This document shows positions 44,925-52,323 of a stretch of DNA of 64,000 nucleotides, piece after piece. The position numbers and the translations under genes are program-made. The notes beneath the pieces were generated by a model. The model did no database searches. It was not told the DNA's origin and saw nothing but the letters and a program-made list of their open reading frames with translations. The DNA is taken from the NCBI GenBank assembly GCA_000985875.1, contig CCRI01000014.1, forward strand, positions 111,099-175,098, read 5' to 3'. Position 1 is the first letter of the stretch. Each line of letters starts with the position of its first letter. Source of the DNA: Neorhizobium galegae bv. officinalis. GTDB taxonomy: Bacteria > Pseudomonadota > Alphaproteobacteria > Rhizobiales > Rhizobiaceae.

Positions 44925-45566
44925 ATGTACCAGCCGCCGCATTTTCGCGAAGAGGATCTGCGAACCCAGCACGCGCTGATCCGCGCCCATCCGCTCGGTC
45001 TGCTGGTCTCATCCGGCAATTCCGGCCTGCTTGCCAATCCGGTGCCGTTCCATCTGGATGCCGAGGCTTCCGTTAACGGAACACTCCGGCTGCATCTTGC
45101 CCGCGCCAACGGCCAGTGGAAGGACATTCGCGATGGCGCGTCGGTTCTGGCCGTCTTCCAGGGCGCGGAATCCTACGTCACGCCCTCCTGGTACCAGACC
45201 AAGCGCGAGACCGGAAAGGTCGTGCCGACCTGGAACTATGCAATCGTCCAGGCCAGGGGGCCGGGGCGCATCGTCGAGGATGCCGACTGGCTGCTGTCGC
45301 AGATCAACGCCATCACCAGCCAGCATGAGGGGAGCCGCGCCATGCCCTGGGCCGTCACCGACGCACCCGACGATTTCATCCGGGCCCAGCTGAAGGGCAT
45401 CGTCGGCGTCGAAATCGAGATCGCCGAGATCGAAGGCAAATGGAAGGTCAGCCAGAACCGTCCGGTCGGCGATAGGGAAGGCGTTGCGGCAGGGCTTGAT
45501 GAAATGCCAGGCCAAGGCGATATGGCAGATCTCGTCCGCCAGTATGGGGCGAAGCGGGAAGCATGA
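44925..45566 (+). CDS. FMN-binding negative transcriptional regulator (PaiB family)
   Basis: This 213-aa protein matches PaiB: N-terminus MYQPPHFREED, a split-barrel FMN-binding fold and the conserved PSWYQTKRETGKVVPTWNY (about residues 87-105). I chose the ATG at 44925 because GAGG precedes it and the family starts there. Its end overlaps cmk by 4 bases (ATGA). In related genomes that position is normally taken by aroA, so this arrangement is unusual. Confidence 0.88.
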   Translation: MYQPPHFREEDLRTQHALIRAHPLGLLVSSGNSGLLANPVPFHLDAEASVNGTLRLHLARANGQWKDIRDGASVLAVFQGAESYVTPSWYQTKRETGKVVPTWNYAIVQARGPGRIVEDADWLLSQINAITSQHEGSRAMPWAVTDAPDDFIRAQLKGIVGVEIEIAEIEGKWKVSQNRPVGDREGVAAGLDEMPGQGDMADLVRQYGAKREA

Positions 45567-46222
45567 GTTTGAATTCGAAGCCTGCAATCGTCATCGCCAT
45601 CGACGGCCCCGCCGCAGCCGGCAAGGGCACGTTGTCGCGCCTGATTGCCGACGCCTATGGTTTTCACCATCTCGATACGGGGCTGACCTATCGCGCCACC
45701 GCCAAGGCGCTTCTCGATGCCGGCCTGCCGCTCGATGACGAGAAGGTTGCCGAGAAGATGGCGCGTGAGGTTGAACTCGCCGGCCTCGATCGCGAGATAT
45801 TGTCCGCCCATGCGATCGGCGAGGCGGCCTCCAAGATCGCCGTCATGCCGTCCGTCCGCCGGGCTCTGGTAGAGGCGCAGCGCGCCTTTTCCCTGAGGCA
45901 GCCGGGCACGGTGCTCGACGGCCGGGATATCGGCACGGTCGTCTGTCCCGATGCGCCCGTGAAACTCTATGTCACCGCGGCCGCGGATGTCAGGGCAAGG
46001 CGCCGTTACGACGAGATCGTCGGCAAGGGTGGCGAGGCGGACTACGCTGCGATCTTCGCGGACGTGAAGAAACGCGACGACCGCGACATGGGCCGCGCCG
46101 ACAGCCCGCTGAAGCCCGCCGACGATGCGCACTTGCTTGATACCTCGGAAATGAGTATAGAGGCCGCGTTTCGGGCAGCGAAGACCATCATCGACGCCGC
46201 CCTGAAGAGACAATCGAATTAG
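45563..46222 (+). CDS. cmk: Cytidylate kinase
   Basis: This 219-aa nucleoside monophosphate kinase phosphorylates CMP and dCMP. It has the P-loop GPAAAGKGT (about residues 13-21), the DTGLTYRATA segment (about 38-47) and the GTVLDGRDIGTVV CMP-binding block (about 114-126). It overlaps paiB by 4 bases and precedes rpsA, the usual cmk-rpsA order. Confidence 0.94.
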   Translation: MSLNSKPAIVIAIDGPAAAGKGTLSRLIADAYGFHHLDTGLTYRATAKALLDAGLPLDDEKVAEKMAREVELAGLDREILSAHAIGEAASKIAVMPSVRRALVEAQRAFSLRQPGTVLDGRDIGTVVCPDAPVKLYVTAAADVRARRRYDEIVGKGGEADYAAIFADVKKRDDRDMGRADSPLKPADDAHLLDTSEMSIEAAFRAAKTIIDAALKRQSN

Positions 46223-46226
46223 AATA

Positions 46227-46303
46227 GCCCGAGGTTCGGTCCCCGCGCCGGATTGCCTCCCCCGGATAGTTCCGATGAGGGAGGCGGACCTGAACCTTTG
46301 GGC
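46227..46303 (+). ncRNA. Structured rpsA 5' leader (putative cis-regulatory RNA)
   Basis: GCCCGAGGTTCGGTCC (46227-46242) pairs with the segment at 46286-46303, closing an inner stem GCCTCCC (46255-46261) with GGGAGGC (46279-46285). The inner loop contains a further small hairpin. It ends about 60 bases before the rpsA start. S1 represses its own synthesis in enterics through leader hairpins, so a similar role is inferred here. No named Rfam class was checked. Confidence 0.6.
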
Positions 46304-46362
46304 ATGTGCAACACGAACCACCGGCGCTGTATGGGCCCGTATCGGGTACCTCAGGAGATTTC

Positions 46363-48069
46363 ATGGCAGTATCTAACCCCACGCGGGAGGACTTCGCAGC
46401 CCTCCTCGAAGAATCCTTCGCTACCAACGATCTGGCCGAAGGCTACGTCACCAAGGGTCGCGTCACCGCGATCGAAAAGGACATGGCCGTCGTTGACGTC
46501 GGACTCAAGGTCGAAGGCCGCATTGCGCTCAAGGAATTCGGCGCAAAGGGCAAGGACGGTTCGCTGAAGGTCGGCGACGAAGTCGAAGTTTACGTCGAGC
46601 GCATCGAAAACGCGCTGGGTGAAGCTGTCCTGTCGCGCGAGAAGGCTCGCCGCGAGGAGAGCTGGGTCAAGCTCGAACTCAAGTTCGAAGCTGGCGAGCG
46701 CGTTGAAGGCGTCATCTTCAACCAGGTCAAGGGTGGCTTCACCGTCGATCTCGACGGCGCCGTTGCCTTCCTGCCGCGCAGCCAGGTCGACATCCGTCCG
46801 ATCCGCGACGTCACCCCGCTCATGCACAACCCGCAGCCCTTCGAAATCCTCAAGATGGACAAGCGTCGCGGCAACATCGTCGTTTCGCGCCGCACGGTTC
46901 TCGAAGAGTCCCGCGCCGAGCAGCGTTCTGAAATCGTTCAGAACCTCGAAGAAGGCCAGGTTGTTGACGGCGTCGTCAAGAACATCACCGATTACGGTGC
47001 GTTCGTTGACCTCGGCGGCATCGACGGCCTCCTGCACGTCACCGACATGGCATGGCGCCGTGTGAACCATCCGTCGGAAATCCTGTCCATCGGCCAGCAG
47101 GTCAAGGTACAGATCATCCGCATCAACCAGGAAACCCACCGTATCTCGCTCGGCATGAAGCAGCTCGAGTCGGATCCGTGGGATGGCATTGCCGCCAAGT
47201 ATCCGGTCGGCAAGAAGATTTCCGGTACCGTCACGAACATCACCGACTACGGTGCGTTCGTCGAGCTGGAGCCGGGCATCGAAGGCCTCATCCACATTTC
47301 CGAAATGTCCTGGACCAAGAAGAACGTCCATCCCGGCAAGATCCTGTCCACGACGCAGGATGTTGACGTGGTCGTTCTCGAAGTCGATCCGTCCAAGCGC
47401 CGTATCTCGCTTGGCCTGAAGCAGACGCTCGAAAATCCGTGGCAGGCATTTGCCTACAGCCATCCGGCCGGCACTGAAGTCGAAGGCGAAGTCAAGAACA
47501 AGACCGAATTCGGCCTGTTCATCGGCCTCGAAGGCGACGTTGACGGCATGGTCCACCTCTCCGACCTCGACTGGAACCGTCCGGGCGAACAGGTCATCGA
47601 AGAGTTCAACAAGGGCGACGTCGTCAAGGCTGTCGTTCTCGATGTGGACGTCGACAAGGAGCGCATCTCGCTCGGCATCAAGCAGCTCGGCAAGGACTCG
47701 GTCGGCGACGCTGCTGCTTCCGGCGAGCTTCGCAAGAACGCGGTCGTTTCGTGCGAAGTCATTGCCGTCAACGACGGTGGTGTGGAAGTGAAGCTCGTCA
47801 ACCACGAAGACATCACCTCCTTCATCCGCCGCAACGACCTGGCACGCGATCGCGACGATCAGCGTCCGGAGCGTTTCTCGGTCGGCCAGGTCTTCGATGC
47901 CCGCGTCGTCAACTTCTCCAAGAAGGACCGCAAGGTCATGCTGTCGATCAAGGCTCTCGAGATCGCAGAAGAGAAGGAAGCAGTCGCTCAGTTCGGTTCG
48001 TCCGATAGCGGCGCTTCGCTCGGCGACATCCTTGGTGCGGCTCTGAAGAACCGCGGCAGCAACGAGTAA
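46363..48069 (+). CDS. rpsA: 30S ribosomal protein S1
   Basis: This 568-aa protein contains six S1 RNA-binding repeats, seen as recurring blocks such as ITDYGAFVDLGGIDGLLHVT and ITDYGAFVELEPGIEGLIHI. It brings mRNA to the 30S subunit and helps translation start. Length is normal for Alphaproteobacteria. I chose the ATG at 46363 because AGGAG lies 7 bases upstream. Codon use is strongly biased to C/G-ending highly used codons, as expected of an abundant protein. Confidence 0.97.
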   Translation: MAVSNPTREDFAALLEESFATNDLAEGYVTKGRVTAIEKDMAVVDVGLKVEGRIALKEFGAKGKDGSLKVGDEVEVYVERIENALGEAVLSREKARREESWVKLELKFEAGERVEGVIFNQVKGGFTVDLDGAVAFLPRSQVDIRPIRDVTPLMHNPQPFEILKMDKRRGNIVVSRRTVLEESRAEQRSEIVQNLEEGQVVDGVVKNITDYGAFVDLGGIDGLLHVTDMAWRRVNHPSEILSIGQQVKVQIIRINQETHRISLGMKQLESDPWDGIAAKYPVGKKISGTVTNITDYGAFVELEPGIEGLIHISEMSWTKKNVHPGKILSTTQDVDVVVLEVDPSKRRISLGLKQTLENPWQAFAYSHPAGTEVEGEVKNKTEFGLFIGLEGDVDGMVHLSDLDWNRPGEQVIEEFNKGDVVKAVVLDVDVDKERISLGIKQLGKDSVGDAAASGELRKNAVVSCEVIAVNDGGVEVKLVNHEDITSFIRRNDLARDRDDQRPERFSVGQVFDARVVNFSKKDRKVMLSIKALEIAEEKEAVAQFGSSDSGASLGDILGAALKNRGSNE

Positions 48070-48090
48070 TCGAAGCTTCTCTGAGAATCA

Positions 48091-48122
48091 AAAACCGCCG
48101 GATGCAAGTCCGGCGGTTTTTT
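48091..48122 (+). terminator. Intrinsic terminator after rpsA
   Basis: AAAACCGCCGGA (48091-48102) pairs with TCCGGCGGTTTT (48109-48120) across a 6-base loop and is followed by more T. It starts 21 bases after the rpsA stop and, read on the other strand, also suits the convergent gene. Confidence 0.9.
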
Positions 48123-48145
48123 CATGCGCAGTTTTATGGATCGAA

Positions 48146-49795
48146 TTACGTCCAGCCGGCCATGCGCCAATAGAGGTCGTTGGCCCGGTCGGCATCGTCG
48201 ACGGCTTCCTTCGAAGCGTCTTCGCTCTCATCGTCCTGGGCGTGGTCCTCGTCCGCGCCCTCTTCGCTGAACGCCTGCTCGCCGGCCGAATGCTGCTGTT
48301 CGCCGTCCTCGTCGGTCTCCGAAATCGCCTTGGTCTTGCGCTCCTCGGGGTCCCGCTCGCGCTCTTCCGGCGGATAGGCGACATAGGGCAGGGCAACGCC
48401 TTCGCGAAAGGCATGCGGCACGGCGATCGGGAGAGCGAGCTGTTCGGCAAGTTCCGTCGCGCCCGAGGCTCGGCCGCTTGCGTTTGCGGAAGGACCGGTC
48501 GTGCCGCTGGTCGAACCGGTGCTTTCCGGTTCGTCGGTAGCCGGCGGCAGGGATTTCGCCGCGGCCGTACTTGCCGCCTCGTTTGCCTGCATGGCGGATT
48601 TTCCGAGAAGCTCCTTGTCGGTCAGCTGCTGCAGCGCCTGTTGTTCCGGCAATTGCCTTGCCGCGACCGGCAGGCCGTCGAGAAGTTCGCTGGTGGCCTC
48701 GGCAAGCACTTCCGCGAGCCATATCGTGGTGGCCTCGTTCGCCATCTTCTCTGCGTTCGGTCCGCGAACGCCATTCTGCTGTTCGAGGCCGCGCTGGGAA
48801 AGCCGGGCCAGTGCCGGACCATCGTAAAAGACGGGTTGAGACATGCGCCGATCGCCGCCGGCGGCGCTTGCGGTCTGCCGGCCGTCCGGACGCGCGGCGG
48901 ACGGGTTCTCCGTTGTCTCGTCTGGCCGGGCGGCTGCGGTTTCCGGCGCCTCGCTCTCCGGGAGCTCGGCCGCTTCCTGCGCGGATATGGACGCCGGTGC
49001 CGCATCGAGATCGTTCTCGGCGCTCATCTGAGATGGATTGTTGTCGGTTGCCGTCGGCGAGGCCGCGGCTTCCGCCGAAAGCATGGTCGGGCCTGGAGTG
49101 GTGCTGGAAGTTGCCGTCGCATCCGGGTCCTGCGTAGCCGCATCCGCGGCTATAGCCTCGGGCGGCGCTCCGTCGATCGCAGTTTCCTCGCCGGGCTGTG
49201 CAGCTTGGCTCTCGGCCTCTGCCGTGGGCACGGAAGTCTCGCTGGATGCTGATGGCGCCGCATTCGCCGGTTGCGGCAAAGTGCTCGGCACCTGTTCCGC
49301 CCCGGCATTCTGCCGGTAGGAGCTGACGACGGCCTTTGCCACGAGGTCACGCTCGAGCAGCTGCGCGGTCTCAAGTTGTATGGCGACTCGGGCAGCTTCC
49401 GGACCGGCCGGATTGTTGAGGATTTCGGTGAGCAGGCGTATCGAAATGCCCTTGACGAGCTGGTTGAGCGTGCGTTCGAGGGCCGCCTTTTCGGCCGGGT
49501 TCATCGTCTTGACCGCCTCGGAAAGGCGCTGGGCATAATCCGCCAATGCCTCGCCTTCGCGGCGCGGAACCTTGATCAGCCTGCCGATGGTTTCGGCAAA
49601 GATGGAAAAACCCTGGGCGAGCTGGAGCTGGGCCGAGAGCGAAAGAACATCGAGCCGCCCAGCCGACATCGGCGAGGAACCGATCATCCCGCTGTTCGCG
49701 ACGGTATTGGCCACGTCGATCCGCTGACGCAGCATCGGTTGTTGCGACGGTGTCTGGTAGTCGACGAATGAACTGGTACGAACCGGGGGCAGCAT
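48146..49795 (-). CDS. Uncharacterised, largely disordered protein (549 aa)
   Basis: I do not recognise this protein. From the ATG at 49795 (GGAG about 6 bases upstream) it has a helical N-terminal part (about residues 30-170, with ALADYAQRLSEAVKTMNPAE) and an Ala/Pro/Thr/Glu-rich low-complexity region (about 175-315). A second compact block follows (about 325-410), then an acidic tail ending DLYWRMAGWT. No signal peptide or membrane segment is seen. Such a layout occurs in cytoplasmic scaffold, hook-length or secretion proteins, but no motif proves this. It shares an upstream CtrA-like element with the next gene. Confidence 0.8.
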   Translation of the reverse strand: MLPPVRTSSFVDYQTPSQQPMLRQRIDVANTVANSGMIGSSPMSAGRLDVLSLSAQLQLAQGFSIFAETIGRLIKVPRREGEALADYAQRLSEAVKTMNPAEKAALERTLNQLVKGISIRLLTEILNNPAGPEAARVAIQLETAQLLERDLVAKAVVSSYRQNAGAEQVPSTLPQPANAAPSASSETSVPTAEAESQAAQPGEETAIDGAPPEAIAADAATQDPDATATSSTTPGPTMLSAEAAASPTATDNNPSQMSAENDLDAAPASISAQEAAELPESEAPETAAARPDETTENPSAARPDGRQTASAAGGDRRMSQPVFYDGPALARLSQRGLEQQNGVRGPNAEKMANEATTIWLAEVLAEATSELLDGLPVAARQLPEQQALQQLTDKELLGKSAMQANEAASTAAAKSLPPATDEPESTGSTSGTTGPSANASGRASGATELAEQLALPIAVPHAFREGVALPYVAYPPEERERDPEERKTKAISETDEDGEQQHSAGEQAFSEEGADEDHAQDDESEDASKEAVDDADRANDLYWRMAGWT

Positions 49796-49936
49796 CGTCC
49801 GCTCCAATGTCTGATAGAGACGATAGGACAGCTCGGCTGAACGGGTTCTTGTCTTTTCGCAACGAACGGCGTTGCGACCGGAACGCCTCATGGCGTCGCC
49901 AGTGCCGATACACGGATATGACTATGGGGAAAAAAG

Positions 49937-49955
49937 GTTAACGAACCGCTAACGG
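49937..49955. promoter_or_regulatory. CtrA-like element, copy 1
   Basis: TTAA-N7-CTAA (49938-49952) resembles the CtrA master-regulator site (TTAA-N7-TTAA). The 19-bp block starting GTTAACG matches a block at 51135 in 15 of 19 positions. It is about 142 bases upstream of the 549-aa gene start. Confidence 0.45.
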
Positions 49956-50034
49956 GCTCCGTCTTTCGCTGACGGCTCAGCGAAAATGATCCATTGCGAT
50001 GCAGATGAGGGTGGGACTGGGGGTTATTGCAGCG

Positions 50035-51078
50035 TCACGCAGCCAACTTCTTCTTCAACAATTCATAGATGCCGATCTCGTCCACGCGCACGGGCACGAT
50101 ATCGACCTGGGATTCCGCGGCGCTGTCGGCGGCAAGCTCCTCGATTGCTTTCGCGACCATTTCATTGGTCGGCGCTTCTTTGTCTGCCAGGACTTCGTCG
50201 GCGGTGGATTCGTCCTCGGCGGAACTGTCGTCGGAAACGAGGTTGTCAGCCGCGTCGCCCGTGTCGGAATTGGCCACCTGTTCGGCGGCTGCGGCGAAAA
50301 GGGCCAGCAGCTCGGTGTCGTCGACGGATGCCGTATCGGTCGCACCATCGGCGGCCGGTTTTGCCGCCGCGTCATTCTTCTTCTCGATGGCATCCTGGAT
50401 CTTCTGGACGTCTTCAAGTTTCTGGCCGGCCTCGGCCGCCTCGATGTCGGCCTGGCGTTCGGCGCGGGTTCCGGCATCTTCGACACGGGTCGGGTCGTAG
50501 CCCTGTGGACCGAGCTTCAGCTCTTCGAGTGTCTTCGGATCGGCGACATCCTCGAGCCGCTGCACGACGCGCTCGACTTCCGTGTCGAGCTTGCCGCCAT
50601 TGGCCTTCCGGTTGAGGCCGTCCATCAGGCGCTGGTTGTCATCGCCGTAGGGGTTCTTGATCGCCGAGAGCAGGGTGTCCATCGAGATGCCGATGTCTTC
50701 GAGGCCGAGATCTTCGACGAGTTCGCCGATCTCGTCCGGCATCATCTCTTTCAGCGCGTCTTCCAGCGCTTTTCCGAGCTTGTAGGACGAGCGCGCTTCG
50801 TCGGTATCGATGCCGAGCTTGGCGGCCAGGCGATCGACAAGTTCGATCTTCAACTCGTTGGGGTCTGTCTTGGTGACGCCGAAAAGGGCGGAGGTGATCT
50901 TGTCGCGAGCCCGCCGGGCGTCGTCGCTGGCGCTGATACGGGCTTCGGTAACCGGGTCGCTCTTCTTGCCGGTCCGCTGGTCTTCGTCCTTCTTGCGCTG
51001 CTCCTCGATGCTGTCGAGCATCGACTGCATCATGTTGGTCGCGGCAAGCCCATAAGTCTGCTGGGTAGGGAGCAACAT
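50035..51078 (-). CDS. Uncharacterised acidic protein (347 aa)
   Basis: I do not recognise this protein. It starts MLLPTQQTYGLAATNMM and has a charged helical N-terminal part (about residues 15-60), a helical middle (about 65-190, with LVDRLAAKLGIDTDEARSSY) and an Ala/Asp/Glu-rich, probably disordered section (about 215-330). It ends in a short Lys-rich helix (ELLKKKLAA). No signal peptide or membrane span is present. It is followed on the same strand by the 549-aa gene, and both carry a similar CtrA-like motif upstream, so they may act together. Confidence 0.8.
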   Translation of the reverse strand: MLLPTQQTYGLAATNMMQSMLDSIEEQRKKDEDQRTGKKSDPVTEARISASDDARRARDKITSALFGVTKTDPNELKIELVDRLAAKLGIDTDEARSSYKLGKALEDALKEMMPDEIGELVEDLGLEDIGISMDTLLSAIKNPYGDDNQRLMDGLNRKANGGKLDTEVERVVQRLEDVADPKTLEELKLGPQGYDPTRVEDAGTRAERQADIEAAEAGQKLEDVQKIQDAIEKKNDAAAKPAADGATDTASVDDTELLALFAAAAEQVANSDTGDAADNLVSDDSSAEDESTADEVLADKEAPTNEMVAKAIEELAADSAAESQVDIVPVRVDEIGIYELLKKKLAA

Positions 51079-51134
51079 GGCCCGAAATCCGGTCTCGTCG
51101 TGAGGTACACCGCGGGCAAAATTAGATTCGAACA

Positions 51135-51153
51135 GTTAACGGAACGTTACCGG
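51135..51153. promoter_or_regulatory. CtrA-like element, copy 2
   Basis: TTAA-N7-TTAC (51136-51150) is close to the CtrA consensus, and the 19-bp block matches the one at 49937 in 15 positions. It lies about 57 bases before the 347-aa gene, a typical distance for a promoter-bound activator. Confidence 0.5.
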
Positions 51154-51208
51154 ACAACGCGAGGCTATGCCGCTCTTTCTCGGTTTTGGGCGGAAGCCCG
51201 CGCGGACG

Positions 51209-51832
51209 TCAGCTATGGGCGAAGATATCGGCCTCTTCCCAGCCCAGCAGGTCCAGCTTCGCCCGCGTCGGCAGGAATTCGAAACAGGCCTGGGCGAGCT
51301 CGGCACGCCTGTCGCGCACCAGGCGGTAGCTCAGCTTGTCGCGGAGCGCATGCAGATGCAGCACGTCGGAGGCAGCATATTCGAGCTGCGCCGGCGAAAG
51401 GACCTCGGCTGCCCAGTCGGATTGCTGCTGCGCCTTGGAAACGTCGACATCCAGCATCTCCTTGAGATTGTCCTTCAGCCCGTGCCGGTCCGTGTAGGTG
51501 CGGGTCAGGCGCGACGCGATCTTGGTGCAGAATACCGGCGTCGTGGTCACGCCGAACGTATGGAAGAGAACGGCGATATCGAAGCGGCCGTAGTGGAAGA
51601 TCTTCTGGCGCGCCGGGTCGGCAAGCATGGCGACGAGGTTTGGAGCCTCGTTCTGCCCGGCAGCGATGCGGATCACGTCAGCGGACCCGTCCCCGGGCGA
51701 AAGCTGCACGACGCAAAGCCGGTCGCGTCGCGGTACCAGGCCCAGGGTTTCCGTATCGATGGCGATCGCTCCCGTATAACGCGCCGCATCCGCTGCCGGA
51801 ATATCGCCTTCGTGGTACCTGATCTCTGCCAT
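51209..51832 (-). CDS. rnd: Ribonuclease D-type 3'-5' exonuclease (short form)
   Basis: This 207-aa protein has the DEDDy exonuclease set: D26 and E28 in AIDTET, D85 in HYGRFD, and Y152 with D156 in EYAASD. It lacks the HRDC domains of E. coli RNase D (375 aa), which is the usual short form in Rhizobiales. It should trim the 3' ends of tRNA or other structured RNA. It lies divergent from the sRNA gene. Confidence 0.87.
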   Translation of the reverse strand: MAEIRYHEGDIPAADAARYTGAIAIDTETLGLVPRRDRLCVVQLSPGDGSADVIRIAAGQNEAPNLVAMLADPARQKIFHYGRFDIAVLFHTFGVTTTPVFCTKIASRLTRTYTDRHGLKDNLKEMLDVDVSKAQQQSDWAAEVLSPAQLEYAASDVLHLHALRDKLSYRLVRDRRAELAQACFEFLPTRAKLDLLGWEEADIFAHS

Positions 51833-52011
51833 GTTGGTCTCCGTCCGTCTGTCTGCCGGAATTCGCTATAAACCACGTTTTTCCAGAGCGATATGGTGAT
51901 CTTAGGGGAGCGGCGCAGGAGCCGCCGAAAAAGCCCCGCGAGCGATTCGATCGATCCCGGGCATTTGCTCAGCTCTGCGCTCAGCGCATTGCTGCATTGC
52001 GGCAAGGTGGG
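51833..52011. other. Intergenic, no feature seen
   Basis: This part of the 491-base gap between rnd and the alkaline phosphatase gene probably contains the rnd promoter. I saw no gene, repeat or clear regulatory motif here. The rest of the gap is covered by the sRNA and Pho-box entries. Confidence 0.6.
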
Positions 52012-52039
52012 TTGGCGTGATTAAACGATTAGCCTATAT
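52012..52039 (+). promoter_or_regulatory. Sigma-70-type promoter of the anti-SD sRNA
   Basis: TTGGCG (52012-52017) and CTATAT (52034-52039) are separated by 16 bases, close to the rhizobial -35/-10 pattern. The start site would be near 52046, just before the first hairpin of the sRNA. Confidence 0.6.
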
Positions 52040-52045
52040 GTTTGG

Positions 52046-52165
52046 TCATCGAGCGACGCACTCCTCCTCCCAGTGTTGCTCGATATGGATCGACAACATC
52101 CTCCTCCTCCCAGTTGTCGATCAAGTTTAAAAGCCTGGCGCACCTCCTCCCGCGCCAGGCTTTTT
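52046..52165 (+). ncRNA. Alpha-r14 (NfeR1-like) trans-acting sRNA with three anti-SD loops
   Basis: The 120-base region folds into three hairpins, each showing CCTCCTCCC in its loop (52061-52071, 52100-52111, 52143-52151). Stem 2 pairs GATCGACAAC (52088-52097) with GTTGTCGATC (52113-52122). Stem 3 pairs 52131-52141 with 52152-52162 and runs into TTTTT, giving the terminator. Stem 1 is imperfect. Size, three-loop layout and motif match the alpha-r14 family of Rhizobiales (NfeR1 of Sinorhizobium), whose loops block ribosome-binding sites of transport and metabolic mRNAs. CcsR/cuckoo RNAs of Rhodobacter carry the same motif. The exact 5' end is inferred from the promoter. Confidence 0.85.
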
Positions 52166-52252
52166 CCGTTTCTGGAGCAGGATTTCCCTTCAAAAATGTT
52201 GTTGCTTTTGCCTCACGGCAGTCTGGTTCGCGCGGGTCGCGACCTGTGGCTG

Positions 52253-52270
52253 GCGTCACGTGTGTGTCAC
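52253..52270 (+). promoter_or_regulatory. Candidate Pho box upstream of alkaline phosphatase
   Basis: GCGTCAC (52253-52259) and GTGTCAC (52264-52270) are 7-base direct repeats with a 4-base spacer, the 11-bp period of PhoB boxes (CTGTCAT repeats). The central GTCA is kept in both. It lies 54 bases before the phosphatase start. Confidence 0.5.
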
Positions 52271-52323
52271 GCACCGCCGATATACGAACCTCGCCTTCCC
52301 TTTGAATTTTTCGTGAGGTTACT

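Noticed and set aside
46351..47805. 484-codon minus-strand open frame across rpsA
   Set aside because: Repeats seen in it mirror the S1 repeats of the real gene on the other strand.
52061..52151. Regularly spaced CCTCCTCCC repeats as a possible CRISPR or tandem repeat
   Set aside because: Only three copies, each in a separate hairpin loop with unequal spacing; the RNA structure explains them.
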